A stretch of 64,000 nt of DNA from Protaetiibacter intestinalis. Its GTDB lineage: Bacteria; Actinomycetota; Actinomycetes; Actinomycetales; Microbacteriaceae. The stretch spans positions 744,001 to 808,000 of the forward strand of contig NZ_CP032630.1 of the NCBI RefSeq assembly GCF_003627075.1, read 5' to 3'. Position numbers and translations under genes: made by a program. The notes under the pieces were generated by a model. That model was not told the origin of the DNA. It did not search any database and worked only from the letters and a program-made list of their open reading frames with translations. Positions within the stretch are counted from its first letter, which is position 1. Each line of letters starts with the position of its first letter. Below, piece after piece: positions 34,693 through 41,982 of the stretch.

Positions 34693-36095
34693 CGCGAGGT
34701 CCCTTCCATGAGGCCCCGGAGGGCGAGCGACACGGCGCGCGAGGCGCCGAAGGTGGCGACGTCGGCGTAGCGGCGGTCGGGGCCGGGCCACCCCATGTCG
34801 ACGACGACGGTGCCGGGCTGCGCGGTGCGCGCCCGGTCGATGAGCTCGCGCGTCCACGCGCGACGGTGGTTGTCCTTGCCGACGACGAGGTAGGGCGCAT
34901 CGGATGCCGGCAGTGCGTCGCCCTCGCGCACGACCTCGACCTCGACGCCGACGCCCGCGAGCCCCCACGGCACCTCGCCGACGGCCACGTTGGCGGTCGT
35001 CTCGAGGGCGAGGATGCGGGCCGCCGGATCGAGCGCGACGCCGTCGCGCAGCTCGAAGGCGCGCGCGATCACGGCCGGGTCGAGCTCGAACGGCGCGGGC
35101 ACGGGGGCCTCCTCGGCGACGAGTCCCCCGGCGAGCGCGGTCACGCGGGCGACGGCGTCGTCGAGCCGCTCGGCCGCCAACGAACCGTCGGCGATCGCGT
35201 CGGCGATCGCGATCTCGATCTCGGCGAGCTGCCGCTCGGTGTTGCGCGTGCCGATGCACAGCAGGTCGCAGCCTCCCGCGAGCGCACGCACGGCGGCCGC
35301 CGGGATGCCGATCTCGCCCGAGGCGCCGGCCATGTCGAGCGCGTCCGAGACGACGACCCCCTCGAAGCCGAGCTCGCCGCGCAGCAGCTCCCGCAGGATC
35401 CGTGGCGAGAACGTCGCCGGCTGGGCGGGGTCGAGCTGCGGCAGCAGGATGTGGCTCGACATGATGGTGCGCGCCCCGGCCGCGACGGCCGCGACGAAGG
35501 GCACGAGTTCGCGCTCGCGGAGCACCTCGAGCGGCAGGTCGACGACGGGCAGCGCGAGGTGCGAGTCGGCGGAGGTGTCGCCGTGGCCCGGGAAGTGCTT
35601 GGCGCTCACCGCGACGCCGCCCGCCTCGTGCGCGGCGATCCAGGCGGTCGCGTGGCGCGCGACGAGCCGCGGCTCGTCGCCGAAGCTGCGCACCCCGATG
35701 ACGGGGTTGTCGGGGTTGGAGTTGATGTCGACGTCGGGCGCGAAGTTGAGGTTGACGCCGACGGCGCGCAGCTCGGCCGCGACGGCCGCGCCGACCCGGG
35801 CGGTGAGCCCGGTGTCGTCGAGCCGGCCGAGCACGGCGTTGCCGGGGAACGGGGATCCCGTGGCGGCGTGCAGGCGGGTGACGTCGCCGCCCTCCTCGTC
35901 GATGGCGACGAGGGCGCGCGGGTTGGCCGCGCGGATCGCGGCGGTGAGCTCGCGCAGCTGCTCGACCGAGACGAGGTTCTCCGCGAACAGGCACACCCCG
36001 GCGAGACCGGCGCGCAGCCGCGCAGCGAGCCACTCCGGCAGTTCGGTGCCGACGAAGCCCGGGAGCAGGACGGCGGACGGGTTCGGTGCGCTCAT
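34689..36095 (-). CDS. GH3 beta-N-acetylglucosaminidase / phosphorylase (NagZ-type)
   Basis: The 468-residue protein lacks a signal peptide, so acts in the cytosol on imported disaccharides. It has the GH3 NagZ features VAIDEEGGDVTRL, NFAPDVDINSNPDNPVIGVRSFG, the KHFPGHGDTSADSHLALP loop carrying the catalytic His-Asp pair and GVVVSDALDM with the nucleophile Asp. The use of His as acid/base is a NagZ hallmark and several actinobacterial members are phosphorylases. A C-terminal domain of about 120 residues follows. Substrate is likely chitobiose or a muropeptide sugar. ATG 36095 overlaps the permease stop. Confidence 0.88.
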   Translation of the reverse strand: MSAPNPSAVLLPGFVGTELPEWLAARLRAGLAGVCLFAENLVSVEQLRELTAAIRAANPRALVAIDEEGGDVTRLHAATGSPFPGNAVLGRLDDTGLTARVGAAVAAELRAVGVNLNFAPDVDINSNPDNPVIGVRSFGDEPRLVARHATAWIAAHEAGGVAVSAKHFPGHGDTSADSHLALPVVDLPLEVLRERELVPFVAAVAAGARTIMSSHILLPQLDPAQPATFSPRILRELLRGELGFEGVVVSDALDMAGASGEIGIPAAAVRALAGGCDLLCIGTRNTERQLAEIEIAIADAIADGSLAAERLDDAVARVTALAGGLVAEEAPVPAPFELDPAVIARAFELRDGVALDPAARILALETTANVAVGEVPWGLAGVGVEVEVVREGDALPASDAPYLVVGKDNHRRAWTRELIDRARTAQPGTVVVDMGWPGPDRRYADVATFGASRAVSLALRGLMEGTSR

Positions 36096-36931
36096 CCCTT
36101 GACCGCACCCCCCACGATGCCGCTCGTCATGCGACCCTGCACGAGCAGGAAGAACACGATCACCGGGATCGCGACGATCGTCGACGCGGCCATCACCTGA
36201 CCCCAGTCGGTCTCGCGGGTCGCCGAGGCCTGCACGAAGCCGCGCAGCCACAGCGGCAGCGTCTGCGCCGCCTCGGCCGGCAGCAGCACGACCGCGACCG
36301 TGAACTCGTTCCAGGCCTGCAGGAACGCGTACACCCCGGAGGCGACGAGCCCGGGCGCCAGCAGCGGGAAGGTGATGCGCATGAACGCCTGGAAGCGGCT
36401 GAGCCCGTCGACCATGGCGGCCTCCTCGAGCTCGGCGGGCACGCCCGCGACGAAGCCCCGCAGCATCCAGATCGTGAACGGGATGACGGCCGCGATGTAG
36501 ATGACCGAGACGCCGACGACCGAGTTGAGCAGGCCGACCGACGACATCATCTTGTACTGCGCGATGAACAGGCCCTCGGCCGGCAGCATCTGGATGAGCA
36601 GCAGCGCGAGCACGAAGCTCTTGCGCCCGCGGAACTTGAAGCGGCTGATCGCGACGGCGCCGAGGAAGGCGAAGACGAGGCAGAACGCCACCACGAGCAG
36701 GGTGATCGAGACGCTCATGCCGAGCGCGCCGAAGAAGGAGCCGTCGGCGACCGCGCCCGTGAAGTTCGAGGTGGTGAAGTACTCGCCGGGGAAGAAGTGC
36801 GGCGTGAACTGCTGCAGCACGGCGGTCGAGATGAAGGCCGAGTTCACCATCCAGTAGACGGGGAACGCCCACACGACCGCGAGCGCGATCGCGAGCACCG
36901 TGAGCAGGATGCGTCCGAGCTTGACGGTCAT
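36092..36931 (-). CDS. sugar ABC transporter permease (MalG-type)
   Basis: The 279-residue permease has six spans and the carbohydrate-transporter EAA loop AELEEAAMVDGLSRFQAFMRITFPLLAPG. The opening FPVYWMVNSAF is typical for MalG-type permeases. It pairs with the upstream MalF-type permease. ATG 36931 overlaps that gene's stop by four bases. The ATPase is not encoded here; a shared MsiK-type ATPase elsewhere is expected. Confidence 0.92.
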   Translation of the reverse strand: MTVKLGRILLTVLAIALAVVWAFPVYWMVNSAFISTAVLQQFTPHFFPGEYFTTSNFTGAVADGSFFGALGMSVSITLLVVAFCLVFAFLGAVAISRFKFRGRKSFVLALLLIQMLPAEGLFIAQYKMMSSVGLLNSVVGVSVIYIAAVIPFTIWMLRGFVAGVPAELEEAAMVDGLSRFQAFMRITFPLLAPGLVASGVYAFLQAWNEFTVAVVLLPAEAAQTLPLWLRGFVQASATRETDWGQVMAASTIVAIPVIVFFLLVQGRMTSGIVGGAVKG

Positions 36932-37851
36932 CGTCCCTCGTCCTCCTTGATCAGGTCGCGCACGTACACCCAGCTGAGCGCGAGGGTGATCAGCAGCACG
37001 ATGATGGAGACGGCGCTCGCCATGCCGAAGTCGTTGGCGGAGGCGCCGAGCTTGTAGATGTAGGTGCCGAGCAGGTCGAAGTCGCCCGACTTCGAGCCGG
37101 CGTCCTTGAGCAGGGTGATCTGGGCGAACACCCGCAGGTCCCAGATGAGCTGCAGCAGCAGCACGATCGAGAGCACGGGGCGGATCATCGGCCCGACGAT
37201 CCGGGTGAAGCGCTGCCAGGCGTTCGCACCGTCGATCTGGGCCGCCTCCATGACCTCGTCGGAGATCTGGGTGAGCCCCGCGTAGACGGCGAACGAGACG
37301 AAGGGCACCGACATCCAGATGATGAGCACGCTCGCCACGAGGAAGAAGGTGGCCGGGTTGCCGAGCCAGTCGTAGCGGTTCATGTCGACGCCCGGGATCG
37401 CGTCGAGCAGGTAGTTGACGACGCCGCGGCGACGGTCGAACAGCCAGATGAAGACGGTCGTCGCGGCGGCGACGGGCATCGCCCAGGCGAGCAGCATCGA
37501 GATCTGCAGGATGAGGCGGGCGGCCCTGCCGACGGCGTTCATGAGCAGCGCCATCCCGACGCCGACCACGACGGTGACGAAGGCGGTCACGACGCAGAAG
37601 ACGAGCGAGCGGCCGAGCACGGCCCAGAACTCGCCCTTCCAGAGCAGCTCGGCGAAGTTGGCGAAGCCCACCCACTCCGGCGGCTTGCCGAACTGCTGGG
37701 CGAGACCGTACTTCTGGAAGGCGGTGATGAACTGCCAGACGAGCGGGTAGCCGAGGCCGAGCAGCAGGAAGACGACCGCGGGCACGATCAGGAAATAGGG
37801 GATACCCGTACGGCGGGGTTGGATGCGGACGGCGGAGCTCTTCGCGGACAT
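36928..37851 (-). CDS. sugar ABC transporter permease (MalF-type)
   Basis: A 307-residue permease with about six spans and the EAA loop DEVMEAAQIDGANAWQRFTRIVGPMIRP. The N-terminus PYFLIVPAVVFLLLGLGYPLVWQFITAF is classic MalF/UgpA type. I chose ATG 37851, which has AAAGGAGG at ideal distance; an upstream TTG would swallow that ribosome site. It is separated from the binding-protein gene by 146 bases containing a 15-bp hairpin, likely setting a lower permease level. Confidence 0.92.
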   Translation of the reverse strand: MSAKSSAVRIQPRRTGIPYFLIVPAVVFLLLGLGYPLVWQFITAFQKYGLAQQFGKPPEWVGFANFAELLWKGEFWAVLGRSLVFCVVTAFVTVVVGVGMALLMNAVGRAARLILQISMLLAWAMPVAAATTVFIWLFDRRRGVVNYLLDAIPGVDMNRYDWLGNPATFFLVASVLIIWMSVPFVSFAVYAGLTQISDEVMEAAQIDGANAWQRFTRIVGPMIRPVLSIVLLLQLIWDLRVFAQITLLKDAGSKSGDFDLLGTYIYKLGASANDFGMASAVSIIVLLITLALSWVYVRDLIKEDEGR

Positions 37852-37951
37852 GCGGGAACCTCCTTTCGACAAGGCTGGCAGGTGCGGGTGGATGCCGCGA
37901 GGGCGGCGAGAGGTGTGCGGGCGCTGCGGGGTCCGGCGGCGGTGCCGGGGT

Positions 37952-37989
37952 GCCGGTCGGGCAGCGGCAGCGCGCGCTGCCCGACCGGC
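37952..37989 (-). terminator. 15-bp stem-loop between binding protein and permease genes
   Basis: GCCGGTCGGGCAGCG (37952-37966) and its perfect inverse complement (37975-37989) enclose an 8-base loop, starting 9 bases after the binding-protein stop. As at pstS, it lies directly behind the solute-binding protein and before the permeases, so partial termination or mRNA stabilisation is likely. Confidence 0.75.
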
Positions 37990-37997
37990 TGTGCCGA

Positions 37998-39296
37998 CTA
38001 GCCGTTGATGAGCTCGTCGATCTTCTTGTCGTACTCGGCTGCGAGCGCGGTGATGTCGCCGCCGCCGTTGACCTTGCCGAAGAACTCCTCGAGCAGGCCC
38101 GAGCCCTCGACGGCGGCCCAGCCGGGCGCCGCGGGGGTCAGCTTCGAGCCGAGGGCCGACTCGATGAGGGCCTGCGCGAACTGGTCGTCGCCGAGGGCGG
38201 AGACGTAGTCCGAGTTGGCCGGGCCGAGGCCGTTCTCACCGAGCATGGTCTGGTACTCGGAGCTGAAGATGATGCGCAGCAGCTCACGGGCACCGGCCTG
38301 GTTCTTCGAGGCCGCCGAGATCGCGATGTTGGAGCCGCCGGCGAACACCGGGGCGACACCGCCGTCGACGCCGGGCAGCACGTAGGTGCCGAACACGTCG
38401 TCGTTCCAGGTGGGGATCGGCTTGGTCTCGTCCTCGGGGTTGGGGGCGAGGTCGCCGATCGACCAGTGCGCCCATCCGGGAGCGATGATCGTGGCCGCCT
38501 CGGGAGCCGCCGCCTCGGGCTGGGTGTTGATGTTCACCCACGGGGTGCTGTCGGCCTCGGTCACCGGGGCGTTCGAGCCCGTGGTGAACAGCTCCTGCAG
38601 CGCCTCGAGACCCTCGATCGTCTTCGGGTCGGAGAGCGAGGAGGCCCACGTGTCGCCGTCCTTCTTCGCGAGGTCGCCGCCGTGCGCGAAGATCCACGAG
38701 ATGCCGTTGCGCCAGTCCTCGCCGCCCAGGTAGAAGCCCGAGAGCGAGTCGGTGCGCAGCGTCTGCGCGACCTCGGTCACCTCGCCGAGGGTCGTGGGGA
38801 CCTCGACGCCGGCCGCCTGGTACAGGTCCTTGCGGTAGAACACGTAGCGCGAACCGAAGTAGTACGGCAGGGCGTAGTTGACCTCGTCGACCTTGCCGAC
38901 GTCGACGAAGGACTGCAGCAGCTTGTCGCCGCCGAGCTCGTCGACCATGTCGGTGATGTCGGAGAAGGCGCCGACGGTCGTGAAGGTCGGCGACCACGTG
39001 TTGCCGATCTCCGTCACGTCGGGGGTATTGTCGGCGTCAGGCAGTGCAGTGGTGAGCTTCGCGAGAGCGTCACCCCAGCCCTGTTCCTCGATAGTGAGGG
39101 TGCCCCCGGTCCGCTCGTTGTACTCGGTCTTCAGGTAGTCGCGCAGCGCGTCCGGGGTGTCACCCCCCATGAGCCAGAACGTGATGTCCTGCCCCTTCGC
39201 GTCATCCGTGCTCGGCGTCTCGGGCGTGGATGCACAGCCCGCGAGGACGACGAGCGCAGCGGTCGCGGCAGCGACTGCTCCGATCTTTCGCTTCAT
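37998..39296 (-). CDS. extracellular sugar-binding lipoprotein of ABC transporter
   Basis: The 432-residue protein has a lipoprotein signal with lipobox LAGC (Cys21) and the fold-type-1 solute-binding pattern: DITFWLMGGDTPDALRDYLKTEYNERTGGT, PDVTEIGNTWSPTF, ALPYYFGSRYVFYRKDLY, and GGSNIAISAASKNQAGARELLRIIFSSEY. Context (GH3, NagB, ROK kinase) suggests N-acetylglucosamine, chitobiose or a related amino sugar. The ATG is preceded by AAGAAGGAAAG. It is the second gene of the operon after the ROK repressor, 77 bases downstream of it. Confidence 0.92.
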   Translation of the reverse strand: MKRKIGAVAAATAALVVLAGCASTPETPSTDDAKGQDITFWLMGGDTPDALRDYLKTEYNERTGGTLTIEEQGWGDALAKLTTALPDADNTPDVTEIGNTWSPTFTTVGAFSDITDMVDELGGDKLLQSFVDVGKVDEVNYALPYYFGSRYVFYRKDLYQAAGVEVPTTLGEVTEVAQTLRTDSLSGFYLGGEDWRNGISWIFAHGGDLAKKDGDTWASSLSDPKTIEGLEALQELFTTGSNAPVTEADSTPWVNINTQPEAAAPEAATIIAPGWAHWSIGDLAPNPEDETKPIPTWNDDVFGTYVLPGVDGGVAPVFAGGSNIAISAASKNQAGARELLRIIFSSEYQTMLGENGLGPANSDYVSALGDDQFAQALIESALGSKLTPAAPGWAAVEGSGLLEEFFGKVNGGGDITALAAEYDKKIDELING

Positions 39297-39373
39297 TCGT
39301 GCTTTCCTTCTTCTTTGAATTGCGATGGGCCGGGTGGCGGCACCGCTGGTGCATGGGTGTTGCGGGTTCGGCG

Positions 39374-40525
39374 TCAGGAGACCCCGAGTCGGCTCGACAG
39401 GACCATGGCGGCGGCGCCGCGCATGACGATGTCCTGACCGAGCTCGGACATCCGCACCGTCAGATCGCCGTGGAACTCGGCCATCGTGCGGGCGCGGAAG
39501 GTCTCGATGGCCGCCTCGGTGAGGGGACCTTCGAGGAGTTCGACGGGGCCGCTGATGACGACCTCGTCGAGATTGAGGGCGCCGACGACCGGCGCGAGGG
39601 CGATGCCGAGGCGCTCGCCGGCGCGACGCAGCACGGCGTCGCGGGCGGCGGCATCCGGCGCCTCGGCGAGGCCGGCGCGCAGGCGCGGCACCGAGAGCCA
39701 GGTCTCGAGGCAGCCGTGCTTGCCGCACACGCAGAGGTCGCCGCCGTCGGTGCCGACCACGACGTGGCCGAGCTCGCCCGCCGCGAACCGGCTGCCGAAC
39801 ACGGGGGTGCCGCCGAGGATGAGGCCCGCGCCGACTCCGCGGCCGACCCGGATGAGCATGAAGTCGCCGAGCGCGTCGCCGAAGCTGTGCTCGGCGAGGG
39901 CGGCGGCGTTGGCGTCGTTCGCGACGATCACCGGGAGGCCGGTGGCGGTCGCGATGGTCGCCTGCAGCGGCTCGTCGACCCAGCCGAGGTTCGGGGCCGA
40001 GAGCACCGTGCCGGTGAGGTCGACGATGCCGGGGGAGCCGATGCCGATGCCGAGCACGGGCTGGTCGGCGGCCGCGACGAGTTCGCGGGCGAGCTCGGTG
40101 GCGATCCGGGTGACCTCGGCGCCCGCGGCGCCGTCGGTGGCGACCTCGATGCGCGTGACGATGCCGCCGTCGAGGTCGAGCACGGAGCCGCGGAAGACGC
40201 CCGTGTCGGAGAGGTCGATGCCGATGATGCGGTGGCCGGCGCGGTTGATGTCGAGCAGGATGGCGGGCTTGCCGGGACGCGCCTCGTCGCGCTGGCCGGT
40301 CTCGACGACGAGCCCGTCGGCGATGAGCTCGGCGACGAGGTCGGAGACGGTGACGCGCGTGAGGCCCGTCTCGCGGGCGAGGTCGGCACGGCTCTGGAGG
40401 CCGCCGCGGTAGAGCGTCTGCAGCACGAGCGAGCGGTTGTGCGCGCGGGCGTGCTCCGGCAGCACCTTCGCGCTCGGGCGCAGGGCGCGGAGGGGGGCGC
40501 TTCGCTGCGCTTCCGGTGCGGACAT
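39374..40525 (-). CDS. ROK-family transcriptional repressor (NagC/XylR-type)
   Basis: The 383-residue protein joins an N-terminal winged helix (NRSLVLQTLYRGGLQSRADLARETGLTRVTVSDLVAEL, residues 29-67) to a ROK domain with GIDLSDTG, GIGIGSPGIVDLTG, NDANAAALAEH, AGELGHVVVG and the zinc cluster CVCGKHGCLE. It probably senses an amino sugar or its phosphate. An AGTAAA/TTTACT box and a 25-bp dyad (40527-40551) sit directly before the ATG with no ribosome site, so it appears to be leaderless and autoregulated. As the operon's first gene it would set expression of the whole uptake pathway. Confidence 0.92.
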   Translation of the reverse strand: MSAPEAQRSAPLRALRPSAKVLPEHARAHNRSLVLQTLYRGGLQSRADLARETGLTRVTVSDLVAELIADGLVVETGQRDEARPGKPAILLDINRAGHRIIGIDLSDTGVFRGSVLDLDGGIVTRIEVATDGAAGAEVTRIATELARELVAAADQPVLGIGIGSPGIVDLTGTVLSAPNLGWVDEPLQATIATATGLPVIVANDANAAALAEHSFGDALGDFMLIRVGRGVGAGLILGGTPVFGSRFAAGELGHVVVGTDGGDLCVCGKHGCLETWLSVPRLRAGLAEAPDAAARDAVLRRAGERLGIALAPVVGALNLDEVVISGPVELLEGPLTEAAIETFRARTMAEFHGDLTVRMSELGQDIVMRGAAAMVLSSRLGVS

Positions 40526-40526
40526 G

Positions 40527-40551
40527 TTTGTTAGTAAAGCGTACGAACAAA
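40527..40551 (-). promoter_or_regulatory. ROK operator over the amino-sugar operon promoter
   Basis: TTTGTTAGTA (40527-40536) and TACGAACAAA (40542-40551) form a dyad matching at 9 of 10 positions per arm around AAGCG. The minus-strand TTTACT (40533-40538) lies 7 bases before the repressor ATG and TTGCGC is 17 bases further up, so the operator covers the -10 and first transcribed bases. Binding by the adjacent ROK protein is inferred. Confidence 0.75.
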
Positions 40552-40564
40552 AGACGCGCAAGGT

Positions 40565-40594
40565 TTGATCGGACGGTTAACAAACCCGTAATAC
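40565..40594 (+). promoter_or_regulatory. candidate promoter of the flavin electron-transfer operon
   Basis: TTGATC (40565-40570) and TAATAC (40589-40594) are spaced 18 bases, in the rare A/T-richer part between divergent genes. A second dyad, GGTTTG (40562-40567) with CAAACC (40581-40586), overlaps it and has the same 13-base spacing as the outer TTTGTT/AACAAA of the ROK operator. The leader to the start at 40673 would be about 70 bases. Confidence 0.45.
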
Positions 40595-40672
40595 TCCGCC
40601 GCCGGGACGACTCCATGCGAATTCATAGGAACTGCCAGCCCGACCCAAGGATTCGCTGACATCCTGAACCGC

Positions 40673-41113
40673 ATGACGACCTCCCCCCGACCCCACCGCA
40701 CACTCGGAATCGCGGGCATCGCCGGCATCGGCCTCCTCTCGCTCGCGGGGTGCGCCACCGCATCCGACGCCGCCGACAACAGCTCCGGGAGCGGCTCGAC
40801 CGACACCTCGGCGAGCTACACGGACGGCACGTACACCGCCGAAGGCAGTTACGTCTCCCCCGCCGGCCAGGAGTCGATCACGGTCGAGCTGACCCTCGAG
40901 GACGACATCGTGACCGCCGTCACCGTGACCCCCGAGGCCGACGACCCGCAGGCCGAGAGCTTCCAGGAGAAGTTCGCCGGCGGCATCGCGGATGTCGTGG
41001 TCGGCAAGGACATCGACACCCTCGACGTCTCGCGCGTCGCCGGCTCCTCGCTCACGAGCGGCGGGTTCAACCAGGCGCTCGCGACCATCAAGGCCGACGC
41101 GCTCGAGTCGTAG
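40673..41113 (+). CDS. FMN-binding-domain lipoprotein
   Basis: The 146-residue protein has a lipoprotein signal (lipobox LAGC, Cys27), a Ser/Thr-rich linker to about residue 52, and an FMN-binding domain like that of NqrC/RnfG: YTDGTYTAEGSYVSPAGQESITVELTLEDD and VTPEADDPQAESFQEKFAGGI. The flavinylation motif, SGATxTS in RnfG, is AGSSLTSGGFNQAL here, so a Ser or the following Thr would take FMN. It should sit on the outer membrane face and pass electrons. ApbE, encoded 8 bases downstream, is the enzyme family that attaches the flavin. Confidence 0.85.
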   Translation: MTTSPRPHRTLGIAGIAGIGLLSLAGCATASDAADNSSGSGSTDTSASYTDGTYTAEGSYVSPAGQESITVELTLEDDIVTAVTVTPEADDPQAESFQEKFAGGIADVVVGKDIDTLDVSRVAGSSLTSGGFNQALATIKADALES

Positions 41114-41121
41114 GCCCGCGC

Positions 41122-41982
41122 GTGATCGCCGATCCGCTCCCGAACGCCTGGAGGTTCGACGCGCTCGGCACCCCGTGGCGGATCGACACCGAGGAACCGC
41201 TGCCGGACGAGGTGCGCGAGCTCGTCGCCGCCCGCGTCGAGCGCTTCGACCGCGACTGGTCGCGCTACCGCGACGACTCGCTCGTCGCCCGCATCGCGCG
41301 CCACCCCGGACGCCACCGCCTGCCCGCCGACGCGGCGCCGCTGCTCGGGCTCTACCGCGAACTGTACGCCGCCACCCGCGGCCGGGTGTCGCCGCTCGTC
41401 GGCGGCGCGCTCGCGGCGGCCGGCTTCGGCCCGCGGCTCGGCGGCGTGCCGGATGCCGTGCCCCGCTTCGAGGACGCACTCGCCTGGGACGGCGAGCACC
41501 TCGACACCGCCTCCCCCGTGCTGCTCGACGTCGGCGCGGCGGGCAAGGGCTACCTCGTCGACCTCGTGAGCGGACTGCTCGCCGAGGCGGGCATCGCGCG
41601 CTCGGTCGTCGACGGCTCGGGCGACCTCCGCATCCGCGACGTGCCCATGCGGATCGCGCTCGAGCATCCCGCGGACGCCACCCGGGCGGTCGGCGTCGCC
41701 GAACTCGTCGGCGGCGCCCTCTCCGCGAGCGCCGGCAACCGTCGACGGCACGCCGACGGGCGCCACCACGTGCTCGACGCCGTGACGGGACTGCCCGCGC
41801 GCGACGTCGTCGCCACCTGGGCCGTCGCCGCCGACGACCTCGTCGCCGACGGCGCCGCCACGGCGCTGTTCTTCGACGTCGACCGCGGCTGGCTCGAGCG
41901 CCGCGGCGTGGAATGGGTCAGGATGCTGTCCGACGGCTCGCTCGAGGCCAGCCCCGGCTTCCCCGGAGAGGTGTTCGCATGA
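41122..41982 (+). CDS. apbE: FAD:protein FMN transferase
   Basis: The 286-residue ApbE-fold protein has FDALGTPWRI, a DLGAAGKGYLVD-like segment (LLDVGAAGKGYLVDLVSGLL), VDGSGDLRI and HHVLDAVTGLPARDV with the Mg-binding acidic region, then DDLVADGAATALFF. The family transfers FMN from FAD to Thr/Ser in NqrC/RnfG-type proteins. No signal peptide is seen, so it would work in the cytosol before export of its target, unlike many lipoprotein ApbEs. GTG start; the last codons overlap the next gene by four bases. Confidence 0.88.
   Translation: MIADPLPNAWRFDALGTPWRIDTEEPLPDEVRELVAARVERFDRDWSRYRDDSLVARIARHPGRHRLPADAAPLLGLYRELYAATRGRVSPLVGGALAAAGFGPRLGGVPDAVPRFEDALAWDGEHLDTASPVLLDVGAAGKGYLVDLVSGLLAEAGIARSVVDGSGDLRIRDVPMRIALEHPADATRAVGVAELVGGALSASAGNRRRHADGRHHVLDAVTGLPARDVVATWAVAADDLVADGAATALFFDVDRGWLERRGVEWVRMLSDGSLEASPGFPGEVFA

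Noticed and set aside
37852-37872. TTG start for the MalF-type permease seven codons upstream
   Set aside because: It would include the AAAGGAGG ribosome site inside the coding region; ATG 37851 is correctly spaced behind it.
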